From the NCBI GenBank assembly GCA_947501555.1, contig CANMWG010000001.1, positions 1,302,001 to 1,366,000 of the forward strand: a stretch of DNA of 64,000 nt, given 5' to 3'. The DNA is from an uncultured Paracoccaceae bacterium (lineage in GTDB: Bacteria; Pseudomonadota; Alphaproteobacteria; Rhodobacterales; Rhodobacteraceae). Position numbers and translations under genes: made by a program. The notes beneath the pieces were generated by a model. That model was given only the letters and a program-made list of their open reading frames with translations, was not told where the DNA came from and searched no databases. Numbering within the stretch: the first letter of the stretch is position 1; the number at the start of each line of letters is the position of its first letter. This document shows, one piece after another, positions 1 through 8,339 of this stretch.

Positions 1-494
1 GCCGCCAAATGCGTGTTCTGCAGCCAATCCGCAAATAAGCGCACCGAAAAGCCGTCAAGCGATACGGTCGGTTCATCCAGAAACAGCACCTTGCGCCCGA
101 TCACCCCCAGCCGTGCCAACCCAAGCCGTCGCTTTTGCCCTGCCGACAGTGTGCCGGCCATCCGGTCGCGCAGATCGGCCAGATCGAAGGTATCAAAGAT
201 TGTATCGGGCAGTTTGGTGCCATGGACCTCTGCCCAGAAGGTAAGGTTCTCGGTCACCGTCAGCGCGGTCTTGATGCCATCCGCGTGGCTCGCATAGGCC
301 CCTTGGTCTTCTGGATACGTGACCTCGCCCGAAATCGCGGGCTGCAACCCCGCCAAAGTGCGCAGCAAAGTGGTTTTGCCGATCCCGTTCGGCCCGCGCA
401 AGATCAGTGCGTGGCCTGCCGGGACCGCAAAACTGACACCGCTCAGCACCGGCATGCCGCCGCGTGCGCAGGTCACATCGCGGACGTTTAGCAT
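1..494 (-). CDS. ccmA: Heme exporter ATP-binding protein CcmA (3'-truncated by window edge)
   Basis: The gene runs off the left edge; the first 164 codons are present. CcmA is the ATPase of the CcmABC complex of cytochrome c maturation system I, working at the inner membrane to release heme-loaded CcmE. Visible in the translation: Walker [10 protein letters not shown] at residues 34-42, an ABC signature LSAGQ at about 116-120, and Walker B VLFLDEP at 136-142. The ATG at 494 directly follows the TAG of the upstream Mth938-like gene with no spacer, so it belongs to the yajC-secD-secF operon. The family call is firm. The C-terminus and the following ccmB/ccmC cannot be seen here. A ccmI gene occurs separately at 33 kb. 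Confidence 0.93.
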   Translation of the reverse strand, partial: MLNVRDVTCARGGMPVLSGVSFAVPAGHALILRGPNGIGKTTLLRTLAGLQPAISGEVTYPEDQGAYASHADGIKTALTVTENLTFWAEVHGTKLPDTIFDTFDLADLRDRMAGTLSAGQKRRLGLARLGVIGRKVLFLDEPTVSLDGFSVRLFADWLQNTHLA

Positions 495-848
495 CTAGAC
501 CGGCAGCAGGGCTACGGCGACCCGTCGCCCTTCTGACAACAGCACATTGTAGGTACGGCAAGCAGCTGGTGATGCCATGGGTTCCACCCCGATCCCCGCG
601 TCCTCAAGGGTGGTGCGGAATTCCTTTGGCAAATGGGCAATCTCTGCCCCTGTGCCGACGAAGACAACGTCAAGCGTATCCGCCTGATCCAGAATGGTCT
701 GCGTGTCTTCAAACCCGCCCCAGGGTTTGACGCCCGTTGCAAAGACGGCCACGGCACCATCCAGCTTCTCGCCACCGATCCGGAAAAAGCCCGGCCCATA
801 GCCATCAATCGGCACCGCGTCGTTATAGCTTATTTCGTTCAGGCGCAT
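495..848 (-). CDS. Mth938-like (DUF498) domain protein
   Basis: A 117-residue protein of the Mth938/NDUFAF3-like fold, a small single-domain family found beside secDF in many alphaproteobacteria. The sequence shows the family's N-terminal IDGYGPGFFRI-type strand and the central GVKPWGG and VVFVGTGAE segments. There is no signal peptide or membrane segment, so it should be cytoplasmic. The bacterial role is not established; the eukaryotic relative NDUFAF3 assists complex I assembly. It begins 11 bp after the secF stop and its TAG abuts the ccmA ATG, so it is cotranscribed and probably translationally coupled. Family assignment is good; function is unknown. Confidence 0.85.
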   Translation of the reverse strand: MRLNEISYNDAVPIDGYGPGFFRIGGEKLDGAVAVFATGVKPWGGFEDTQTILDQADTLDVVFVGTGAEIAHLPKEFRTTLEDAGIGVEPMASPAACRTYNVLLSEGRRVAVALLPV

Positions 849-859
849 GTTGCCCCGCT

Positions 860-1828
860 TTACGTATCAATATGCCCATAGCGCGTGCCAGCAGCTGGAT
901 CCTTTTTGGACCAATCCCGTTTGACGCCCAGCACCAACAAAATGGCGGATGCCACAAAGATAGACGAATAAGTCCCAATAATAACACCCCAGATCATCGC
1001 AAAGACGAAACCCCGGATCACATCGCCACCAAGGACGAAAAGCGAGATCAAAGCCAGAAGTGTTGTGACCGATGTCATCAAGGTCCGGCTGAGCGTTTCG
1101 TTGATTGAGATGTTCAGAACCTCTTTGAGGTCCTTTTTCTTGTACTTACGCAGGTTTTCACGCACCCGGTCAAACACAATGACGGTGTCGTTGATCGAAT
1201 AGCCGACGATGGTCAGCAAGGCCGCGATGATGGCCAGATCAAATTTGATCTGAAGTTCCGAGAAAATACCAATGGTCAAGATCACATCATGCGACAGGGC
1301 CAGCACCGCACCAACCGCAAACTGCCATTCAAAACGCATCCAGATGTACAGCAGGATGGCCAAAACAGCCAGCGCCACGGCGATAATGGCGGTGTTGATC
1401 AGCTCGCCAGAAACTTTTGGGCCGACGGATTCGACCGATGGGAAGGTCATGTCGGGATCGACGGTCTGCAAAGCGTCTTGGATGGCTTGAATTGTGTCGG
1501 ATGCAATCCGTTCATCCCCTTCTTGCGCCTGCACGCGGACAAGCGCCACATGCTGGTCTTCGGCAAACAGCGGATCGTCTACTTCAGCGATAGAGATATC
1601 ACCTAGATCCAGGGCCTCCAGTGCGGTGCGATAGGCCGAGACATCCACTTCAACGGTCGATTCCGTCCGGATGCTTGTCCCGCCTTGAAAATCGATCCCA
1701 AAGTTGAGCCCTTGGATCAGGAAAGAGGCAAACGCCACAACCATCAGGATACCCGATATCCCCAGCCAGATGCGGGCGCGGCTGAAGAAATCGATGGATG
1801 TGTTGTCCCGGATCAGTTTCAGGCGCAT
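860..1828 (-). CDS. secF: Protein translocase subunit SecF
   Basis: A 322-residue inner-membrane subunit of SecDF, which uses the proton gradient to help pull preproteins out of the SecYEG channel. The protein has an N-terminal membrane segment (about 18-38), a periplasmic P4-type domain opened by the LNFGIDFQGG motif, and a C-terminal block of five hydrophobic helices carrying the conserved NDTVIVFDRVRENLR segment. Length is typical. I chose the ATG at 1828 because the protein then starts MRLKLI, one base after the secD TGA; an upstream in-frame extension of 12 codons would overlap secD. It is third in the yajC-secD-secF operon. Confidence 0.96.
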   Translation of the reverse strand: MRLKLIRDNTSIDFFSRARIWLGISGILMVVAFASFLIQGLNFGIDFQGGTSIRTESTVEVDVSAYRTALEALDLGDISIAEVDDPLFAEDQHVALVRVQAQEGDERIASDTIQAIQDALQTVDPDMTFPSVESVGPKVSGELINTAIIAVALAVLAILLYIWMRFEWQFAVGAVLALSHDVILTIGIFSELQIKFDLAIIAALLTIVGYSINDTVIVFDRVRENLRKYKKKDLKEVLNISINETLSRTLMTSVTTLLALISLFVLGGDVIRGFVFAMIWGVIIGTYSSIFVASAILLVLGVKRDWSKKDPAAGTRYGHIDT

Positions 1829-1829
1829 A

Positions 1830-3491
1830 TCAAACCTCGATTGTCTTGGGGCGGGCGCGCGCAAACCAGATCACGATCAGTGACCGGGTGACGAAAATCG
1901 CGGTGAAAACGGATGTGACAATCCCAAAGCCCAGCGTCACGGCAAAGCCGCTGACCGGACCAGAGCCCATGGTGAACAGGATCACAGCCGTCATGAATGT
2001 CGTGATATTGGCGTCAACGATGGACGACAGCGCCTTTTCATAGCCAAGCTCAATCGCGCGCGCAGGTCCTTTGGCAGTCTTAAGCTCTTCGCGGATCCGC
2101 TCAAACACGATCACATTGGCGTCCACCGCCATCCCGATGGTCAGCACGATCCCCGCGATCCCCGGCAGGGTCAGCGTGGCGCCCACGATGCTCAGCAGAC
2201 CAAAGATCAGCCCCACATTGATGATCAACGCAACATTGGCAAAAAGGCCGAACAACCCGTAGCTCAGTATCATATAAATCAGGATCGCGATGCCCGCGAC
2301 AATACAGGCAATCTTACCCGCTTCGATACTATCCTGACCCAGTTCTGGACCGATGGTGCGTTCTTCTAGGAATGTCAGCTCGGCAGGCAAGGCCCCTGCG
2401 CGCAGCAGCACAGCCAGGTTGGTGGCCTCTTCAACCGAGAAATTCCCGGTGATAATACCGGACCCACCCGGAATATGACTTTGGATCGTGGGGGCGGAAA
2501 TCACCTCATCATCCAGAACGATGGCAAACTGGCGGCCGATGTTTTCCAGCGTATAGTCGCCAAATTCACGCGCCGCAGAGGTGTTAAAACGGAAAGCGAC
2601 AGCCGGGCGGCCATTCTGGTCAAAATCCAACTGGGCATTTTCCAGATCTTCACCGGTGACCACAGCGCCACGCTCCAGAATATAGAACACACCGGGTTCA
2701 TCCAAGGATGGCAGTATCATATTGCCCGTGCCAGGGGATTGGTCGGGATCGGCCGTGCGGCCTTCAACCTGATTAAAGGTCAGCTGGGCCGTGGTGCCAA
2801 GCAGATCGATGATCTCTTGGGCGGACCCAACGCCGGGGACCTGCACCAGAATACGCTCCGAGCCTTGGCGTTGAATAGTAGGCTCGCGGGTGCCGACCTC
2901 ATCAATCCGGCGACGGACGATTTCCAAAGTCTGCAGGATGGTGCGTTCGTTCATCGCGACGATCTCAGCATCGCTCAGGGTGATCGTCAAAACAGGACCA
3001 TTGATGGACACATCAATATTGCTGGCAGCCGCGCCAGTAAATGAGGTCACAGGGGTGCCCAAACCACGGACCAGTTCAAAGGCACGGGTGGCACCGGCCT
3101 GCTCAGAAATCCGGACGCGCAATTCAGTGGGCGGGCTGTCTTCGCGGGTAACAAAACCCACGGTATCACGCTCAGCGGCCAAAACATCACGAACCGAGGG
3201 CCAGAAGCCTTCCATGAAAGAGGCATGCACATCCTCAACCTGCACCTCAACCAGCAAATGGGCACCGCCGCGCAGATCAAGGCCAAGGTTCACAAGGCCC
3301 GAGGGCAGAAAGCCGGGCCAAAGTGCGGCGTCAGCTTCCAATTCGGCGTTGGTCTGCCCCGTGTCAATGATCGCCATCGCGTCATTATGGGCTTCCACCC
3401 GGCCATAAAACCCATTCGGCATTGCAAAGGTAAGACCAACGATGACCGTCAGCCAGATCATCACAAGCTTGGGGAACGAGATGTTGAGCAT
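1830..3491 (-). CDS. secD: Protein translocase subunit SecD
   Basis: A 553-residue SecD, the large partner of SecF. It has an N-terminal membrane helix (about 9-27), a long periplasmic P1 head domain beginning with the LGLDLRGGAHLLVEV motif, and a C-terminal five-helix RND-like membrane domain with the conserved GMAVDANVIVFERIREE segment that carries the proton-relay aspartate. Length is in the normal range for alphaproteobacterial SecD. It starts 23 bp after the yajC stop and its TGA sits one base from the secF start, which indicates one transcript and coupled translation. Confidence 0.97.
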   Translation of the reverse strand: MLNISFPKLVMIWLTVIVGLTFAMPNGFYGRVEAHNDAMAIIDTGQTNAELEADAALWPGFLPSGLVNLGLDLRGGAHLLVEVQVEDVHASFMEGFWPSVRDVLAAERDTVGFVTREDSPPTELRVRISEQAGATRAFELVRGLGTPVTSFTGAAASNIDVSINGPVLTITLSDAEIVAMNERTILQTLEIVRRRIDEVGTREPTIQRQGSERILVQVPGVGSAQEIIDLLGTTAQLTFNQVEGRTADPDQSPGTGNMILPSLDEPGVFYILERGAVVTGEDLENAQLDFDQNGRPAVAFRFNTSAAREFGDYTLENIGRQFAIVLDDEVISAPTIQSHIPGGSGIITGNFSVEEATNLAVLLRAGALPAELTFLEERTIGPELGQDSIEAGKIACIVAGIAILIYMILSYGLFGLFANVALIINVGLIFGLLSIVGATLTLPGIAGIVLTIGMAVDANVIVFERIREELKTAKGPARAIELGYEKALSSIVDANITTFMTAVILFTMGSGPVSGFAVTLGFGIVTSVFTAIFVTRSLIVIWFARARPKTIEV

Positions 3492-3514
3492 TCAGCGCGC
3501 CTTTTTGGGCAAGT

Positions 3515-3793
3515 TCAGGATTTTGCCGGTTCGGTTTTGTTCATGACCGTGGCGATCGTGGATTTGACCACACGGACATTGATGCCTTTGGCGATCTCGA
3601 CCTCAACTTCGTTGTCATCCTTGACCTTCACGACCTTGCCGATCACGCCGCCTTGGGTCACGATCTGATCACCCCGGCGCAATGCGGCCAGCATAGCGGC
3701 ATGTTCTTTCAGCTTTTTCTGCTGGGGGCGGATCAAGAAAAAATACATGATCCCGAAGATCAGCGTCAGCATTAACAGATCGGCAGGTCTCAT
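3515..3793 (-). CDS. yajC: Preprotein translocase subunit YajC
   Basis: A 92-residue single-pass membrane protein that binds SecDF. The N-terminal helix MLTLIFGIMYFFLIRPQQ (about 8-25) ends in the diagnostic RPQQKK motif, followed by a short basic-acidic soluble domain with GDQIVTQGGVIGKV. It is the first gene of the operon, so the promoter should lie in the 308-bp space upstream that it shares with the divergent pentapeptide-repeat gene. Assignment is firm. Confidence 0.96.
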   Translation of the reverse strand: MRPADLLMLTLIFGIMYFFLIRPQQKKLKEHAAMLAALRRGDQIVTQGGVIGKVVKVKDDNEVEVEIAKGINVRVVKSTIATVMNKTEPAKS

Positions 3794-4101
3794 TTCCCAT
3801 CCCTTGTTTTATGTGGGCGAAACGCCCGGAAAGTCGCGGCACATTATGTCCCGCCCGCGCGATTGGCAACCGCGATTGCGTGGGCATTTGTCAAAGCCTT
3901 TGACGCCATATGGGCAGTGCAGAATGGGAAAGCAACCCAGGTAGGATGAAGTTCGCGCGAGGCGCAGAGGGTAACCAAGCAGGATGCCGTCCAAGCCGCC
4001 GCGGCGGGCGGGCAAATATGCAGGACAAAGGCCATTCACAGCGGACGCGTTTTCTGGTTTGAAAGGCAGAGATTTCAACCCTAACGCGCATTGCAAACCG
4101 T
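3794..4101. other. Divergent intergenic region yajC / pentapeptide-repeat gene
   Basis: 308 bp without a credible gene. It must contain the promoter of the yajC-secDF operon (leftward) and that of the pentapeptide gene (rightward). Open frames exist across it on both strands but have the skewed composition of noncoding shadows. I see no clear -35/-10 pair, palindrome or RNA motif. Confidence 0.6.
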
Positions 4102-5661
4102 ATGTATGATTTCATTTTAGACCTAACGAGTCGTTCAATCGGCTGGACGCTCATCGGCAGTGCCTGCAGCCTCTTTCTCATCGGGCAGTTCGCATACATG
4201 CTCTTGCCGACAGTGATGACGGGGCCGAAACCTGCACGCAGCAAAACGCTCTTCCGATGGCGCACGCTCACCTTAGTCTACCCCCGCAATTTCGCCCGAA
4301 GCACTGTCATCGGGCTGATCGCCGTGATTTGGGCAATATTTGCCGGGGCCTTGGTATTGGCCTTTGCCTACGTTCTGTATTTGATCGTTCAACGCATTCC
4401 ACCATCGACAGACCCCGAGGCAACAGGCCTGCGCATGCTGCTCATCACAATGACGGCGCTGACAGCTTCTCTGGGTGCGACGATCGCCCTGCCCTTTACT
4501 GTTTTGCGCACGCAATACAACAAACGGCAAACCGATGCGGCAGAAGCGGGTCTGGTCAACAATAAACTGGACGCCGCCTTCGCCGGGTTATCGGCGCGGC
4601 GAAAGGTGACCAGCCGGACCCGCGAAGTTGTCTACAAACGTTTTGGCAGTTCTAATGCGCAGATCACGGTCAACGAAACGCCGGACACACCCTTTGAACT
4701 TCCTAAAGGCGCGGTGGAAATCAAACGTGGACCATGGCAAGTCATTAGCGAAGAAGAAGACGACATCGTCACCCGCTCCACCGCCATCGACCGGCTGGAA
4801 GGCTTAGCCGTGGAACAGCCTGAACAAGTTGCACGGATCGTCAGTATTCTGTCCCTCTACGTCCGCGAACTCTCGCGGGAGTACCCGGCAAAGGAAATCC
4901 CAGAGGGCATCATCGACCCAAAAGAAATCCGAAAATGGGCAGGGGCATTAAAACCAATCCGCCCCGACATGGAAAAGGCTGCCCAAACGCTTGGCCGGTT
5001 ACCCAAACTTGTCGACGGGTATGACCCAGAGAAAATCAAACCAGACCTTAGATCATGCAATTTGCAAGGTTTTGACCTGAAAGGGTTTTGCTTTAAAAGT
5101 TCCGAAATGGAACAGGCATGGCTACAAGGGGCTGACCTCACGGACGCAAAGATTCAGAGGGCAAACCTCTGGTATGCAAAGATGCAAGGGGCAGACCTCA
5201 CGGACGCAGAGATGCAGGAGGCAAACCTCCCGTCTGCAGAGATGCAGGGGGCAGTCCTCATGTACGCAAAGATGCAGAGGGCAGTCCTCACGTTCGCAAA
5301 GATGCAGGGGGCAAACATCAGGTACGCAGAGATGCAGGGGGCAGACCTCACGGACGCAGAGATGCAGAGGGCAGACCTCACGTTAGCAAAGATGCAGGGA
5401 GTAGACCTCACAAACGCAGAGATGCAGGAGGCAGACCTCACAGTCGCTAATCTTCGAGGTGCAGCTGTGAGGAGTGCAGATTTTACAGACGTAGCCGTAT
5501 CGGACGAACAATGGAAGGACATGTTAGGCGACGATACCACGACACTGCCCGACTACACCCCCTACCCCAACCATTGGCCAAAATTTGAAATGGACTGGGA
5601 AGAATTTGAACTGGAATGGGAACGCTTCAAAGAAGACCTCGACGCCTACACCCCCGCCTAA
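4102..5661 (+). CDS. Membrane-anchored pentapeptide-repeat protein
   Basis: A 519-residue protein with three predicted membrane helices near the N-terminus (about 12-35, 69-97 and 110-133), a soluble middle region, and pentapeptide repeats from about residue 313 to 455 of the A(D/N)LxxAxMQ type. The repeats are expected to fold as a right-handed quadrilateral beta-helix, probably in the cytoplasm. The tail is rich in Trp, Glu and Asp (FEMDWEEFELEWERF). Pentapeptide proteins include DNA-gyrase protectors and scaffolds, but the membrane anchor points to another, unknown role. The repeat core is encoded by near-identical 30-bp units, unlike old diverged pentapeptide genes. It sits between yajC and serS. 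Confidence 0.85.
   Translation: MYDFILDLTSRSIGWTLIGSACSLFLIGQFAYMLLPTVMTGPKPARSKTLFRWRTLTLVYPRNFARSTVIGLIAVIWAIFAGALVLAFAYVLYLIVQRIPPSTDPEATGLRMLLITMTALTASLGATIALPFTVLRTQYNKRQTDAAEAGLVNNKLDAAFAGLSARRKVTSRTREVVYKRFGSSNAQITVNETPDTPFELPKGAVEIKRGPWQVISEEEDDIVTRSTAIDRLEGLAVEQPEQVARIVSILSLYVRELSREYPAKEIPEGIIDPKEIRKWAGALKPIRPDMEKAAQTLGRLPKLVDGYDPEKIKPDLRSCNLQGFDLKGFCFKSSEMEQAWLQGADLTDAKIQRANLWYAKMQGADLTDAEMQEANLPSAEMQGAVLMYAKMQRAVLTFAKMQGANIRYAEMQGADLTDAEMQRADLTLAKMQGVDLTNAEMQEADLTVANLRGAAVRSADFTDVAVSDEQWKDMLGDDTTTLPDYTPYPNHWPKFEMDWEEFELEWERFKEDLDAYTPA
5131..5460 (+). repeat. Eleven tandem 30-bp coding repeats
   Basis: Eleven consecutive units of exactly 30 bp, each of the form gcagacctcacg-n-acgcagagatgcagrgg, encode ten residues (two pentapeptides). 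Phase is perfect from 5131 to 5460 and the units differ at only a few positions. The last unit (5431-5460) is the most diverged. High identity suggests recent expansion or ongoing homogenisation, so copy number may vary between strains. The periodicity also produces long shadow open frames on both strands, which are not genes. Confidence 0.93.
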
Positions 5662-5700
5662 TCCGCCCAAGGACGCCCCTGAAACCTGATCCCCGGCGTT

Positions 5701-5733
5701 TGTACGCCATCTGTACGGGCTCTGTACGCAATC
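5701..5733 (+). promoter_or_regulatory. Three tandem 11-bp TGTACG repeats upstream of serS
   Basis: TGTACGCCATC, TGTACGGGCTC and TGTACGCAATC follow each other with no spacer, giving an 11-bp period, close to one helical turn. They lie 82-114 bp before the serS ATG. The last two units plus the following CATAC (5710-5738) match the soxD leader at 25 of 29 positions. A regulator-binding array or a shared promoter (TGTACG, 16 bp, CATACC) are both possible. No binding protein is known to me. Confidence 0.55.
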
Positions 5734-5814
5734 CATACCGCACTTTCTGGTTCCCTTGCCCCCGCCAATGTTGCATATCGTGGCGCATCAAAAACCCCGA
5801 TAAGGACCGGACCC

Positions 5815-7107
5815 ATGCATGATATCCGCACCATTCGCGACAACCCAGCTGCCTTTGATGCAGCATTGTCTCGCCGTGGGATCGCACCCCAGTCCTCGGA
5901 CATTCTAGCCATTGATGAGGCGCGCCGCGCCAAGATTCTCGCCGCCGAAACGGCCCAGGCCGAGGCGAACAAAGCCGCCAAGGAAGTGGGGGCCGCCAAA
6001 GGCCGTGGCGATGAGGCTGAGTTTGAACGCCTGCGTGCCTTAGTCTCTGAAAAGAAAGCCGAAATCGCCGCACTGAATGATCAGGCCAAGGCCGAAGATG
6101 CCCGTCTGACCGACCTTCTGATGGCCATCCCGAACCTGCCCGATGACACGATCCCCGACGGTGATGACGAAGATGACAACGTCGAAATCCACAAATTCGG
6201 CAGCATCCCCAATTTCGCCTTCGACCCGGTTGAACACTACGACATCCCCGCCATTCGTCCCGGCATGGATTTTGAAACGGCCGCGAAACTTTCTGGTAGC
6301 CGTTTTGTGCTACTCTCGGGTGCGGTCGCCCGCCTGCACCGGGCGCTGGCGCAATTCATGCTCGACGTCCACGTGGAAGAGCATGGGTTAACAGAAACTA
6401 TCACCCCCGTACTGGTGCGTGAAGAAATGATGTATGGCACCGGTCAGCTGCCCAAGTTTGGCGAGGACAGCTATCAAACCACCAACGGCTGGTGGCTGAT
6501 CCCCACGGCAGAAGTGACATTAACAAACATCGTTAATGGACTGACACTAGAGGAAAATTACCTGCCCCGTCGCTATGTCGCCCACACCCAATGTTTCCGG
6601 TCCGAGGCCGGCAGCGCGGGCCGCGATACATCGGGTATGTTGCGTCAGCATCAATTCGAAAAGGTTGAAATGGTCAGCGTGACCCGGCCCGAGGATAGCG
6701 CGGCCGAGCACGACCGGATGACCGGCTGCGCCCAAGCGATCCTTGAAAAACTGGGGCTGGCCTACCGCACGGTCGTGCTCTGCACCGGCGATCTGGGCGC
6801 AGGCATGCGCAAGACCCACGACATCGAAGTTTGGCTGCCCGGGCAGAATACATATCGCGAGATCAGCTCGGTTTCTGTTGCGGGCGACTATCAAGCGCGC
6901 CGGATGAATGCCCGCTACAAGCCCGAAGGCGGTGGCAAACCGCAGTTTGTCCATACGCTGAACGGCTCAGGTCTGGCTGTCGGGCGGGCCCTGATCGCCG
7001 TTGTGGAAAACGGGCAGCAAGCGGACGGATCAGTTGATCTGCCCGCCGCCTTGCACCCTTATCTGCGCGGCAAAACCCGGATCACGCCTGACGGACAGCT
7101 TGTCTAG
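5815..7107 (+). CDS. serS: Serine--tRNA ligase
   Basis: A 430-residue class II aminoacyl-tRNA synthetase that charges tRNA-Ser. It has the N-terminal tRNA-binding coiled coil (about 28-105, rich in Ala, Glu and Lys), motif 2 with [15 protein letters not shown] followed by HQFEKVE (about 258-283), and motif 3 [14 protein letters not shown] (about 385-398). Length is typical. The ATG at 5815 has AAGGA eight bases upstream. The 3' end overlaps the convergent DUF2235 gene by 26 bp. An unusual TGTAC repeat array lies in its leader. Confidence 0.97.
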   Translation: MHDIRTIRDNPAAFDAALSRRGIAPQSSDILAIDEARRAKILAAETAQAEANKAAKEVGAAKGRGDEAEFERLRALVSEKKAEIAALNDQAKAEDARLTDLLMAIPNLPDDTIPDGDDEDDNVEIHKFGSIPNFAFDPVEHYDIPAIRPGMDFETAAKLSGSRFVLLSGAVARLHRALAQFMLDVHVEEHGLTETITPVLVREEMMYGTGQLPKFGEDSYQTTNGWWLIPTAEVTLTNIVNGLTLEENYLPRRYVAHTQCFRSEAGSAGRDTSGMLRQHQFEKVEMVSVTRPEDSAAEHDRMTGCAQAILEKLGLAYRTVVLCTGDLGAGMRKTHDIEVWLPGQNTYREISSVSVAGDYQARRMNARYKPEGGGKPQFVHTLNGSGLAVGRALIAVVENGQQADGSVDLPAALHPYLRGKTRITPDGQLV

Positions 7108-8248
7108 GCTCTTCCATCGGCATTGGCTGTTCTGCCTGTAGCAGCGCAGTCAACACCGGCATGATCGTTCCCGGCCGATAAAGACCTGCCAAGCGCTGCG
7201 CCCGGATCGCCACGGACGGATGTATTTCGCCCGAGCTCTTCGGCGGATCACGCCATTCGAGCAGACCGGGTGCGATGTTGTAGATCAACCCTGGATCGGT
7301 CAGCTCTTTGGTCTCAAAAGAGGGATCGCCCTTTTCTTTTGGTATCCGGGCCGTCTCTTTTAGACGCAGGCCCTTGGCCCCTTCCAAAATCCATTCAAGC
7401 GGGTAAGCAACCAGTTTTTCGCTTGGACTGCTGCCGCCAACGATTCCATGACTGCCAACAAACCATAGCTGCTGCCAGGGGCTATCGGGCGTCATATCCC
7501 CTTTGTTGTTGCCCTTGGGGTCATCCATATTGTCCCACAAGGCGGGCTGATAAAACACCCGACGTTCGTCCAATGCGACGGCATGCCGTGCTGTGCGAAC
7601 AAGCGAAGACAGCTCGGCGTCATGGAACCGGTAGCGCCAGTTCCACAGCTTGGCGATGGGTCCCAACAGTTGTTCTGGAATGCCAAGCGCACCGACAGTG
7701 TCCCAGACCCCAAGATAGGCGATGTTGACGATATGGCCCTTGCCATCACGCAGTTTGAGGTCGTCGGTTGACGTGGCGACATCAGGTGACAACTTTAGCC
7801 GACGCGACCAAATCCGGGTCTTGTCGGGGTGATTGGCAGGGCCGGATTTTTTATAAAGGTTCCATGCACTTGCAAGCCTAATTGGGCCCAATTTATCCTT
7901 TGGAATAATGCCGCATTTACGGATCATCCCCGCCAAGGATCGGGCCGTATAGGCCCCCCGCGAAAACCCGAAGATGTAGATTTCATCCTCTGGCTCATAG
8001 ACTTCACAAAGCTGCGCGTAAGTCTGTTTGACATTTCTGGCCAGCCCCCAGCCAAAGGCACCGCCGAAGATCTTATTAAGCGTTGTCGTGACCTTGCCGG
8101 ACAATTCCCCGGTGCCAACGCCTGCGCGATAGATCACTGCTTGGCTGTCGTCTTGGACGCAGGCGTCATACAGGTGATGGACATTCGTGGTTTCAGGTAT
8201 CGTGGGTGAATTCCACGTGCCGTCGCAAAAAATCGCTATTCGTTTCAT
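7082..8248 (-). CDS. DUF2235 (Tle1-like) alpha/beta hydrolase
   Basis: A 388-residue DUF2235 protein, the alpha/beta-hydrolase family that includes Tle1 phospholipase effectors and uncharacterised cytosolic members. The start is typical of the family ([13 protein letters not shown]), and the nucleophile elbow GFSRG is at 94-98 with Ser96 as likely nucleophile. No signal peptide is seen. I chose the ATG at 8248 because of a GAGGG ribosome-binding site upstream and because the family begins exactly there; the frame is open for 74 more codons but that part is not protein-like. Its 3' end overlaps serS by 26 bp tail to tail. No VgrG, PAAR or immunity-like gene is adjacent, so an effector role is not supported by context. 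Confidence 0.85.
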   Translation of the reverse strand: MKRIAIFCDGTWNSPTIPETTNVHHLYDACVQDDSQAVIYRAGVGTGELSGKVTTTLNKIFGGAFGWGLARNVKQTYAQLCEVYEPEDEIYIFGFSRGAYTARSLAGMIRKCGIIPKDKLGPIRLASAWNLYKKSGPANHPDKTRIWSRRLKLSPDVATSTDDLKLRDGKGHIVNIAYLGVWDTVGALGIPEQLLGPIAKLWNWRYRFHDAELSSLVRTARHAVALDERRVFYQPALWDNMDDPKGNNKGDMTPDSPWQQLWFVGSHGIVGGSSPSEKLVAYPLEWILEGAKGLRLKETARIPKEKGDPSFETKELTDPGLIYNIAPGLLEWRDPPKSSGEIHPSVAIRAQRLAGLYRPGTIMPVLTALLQAEQPMPMEEPRQAVRQA

Positions 8249-8339
8249 GACAATATCCCTCTTTAAATAGGGATAAAGTGACGCAAGGTCAGTGTTTGGG
8301 CAAGTCTGCTTTTCCTGACCACCCAATTTTTTATGGCTC

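Noticed and set aside
5131..5460. Regular 30-bp repeats resembling a CRISPR array
   Set aside because: There are no unique spacers; the units are contiguous and encode pentapeptide repeats in frame. No cas gene is present.
5154..5540. Long minus-strand and alternative plus-strand frames over the pentapeptide repeats
   Set aside because: They arise because a 30-bp repeat without a stop in one unit leaves every frame open; their products are low-complexity Cys/Ser/Arg strings.
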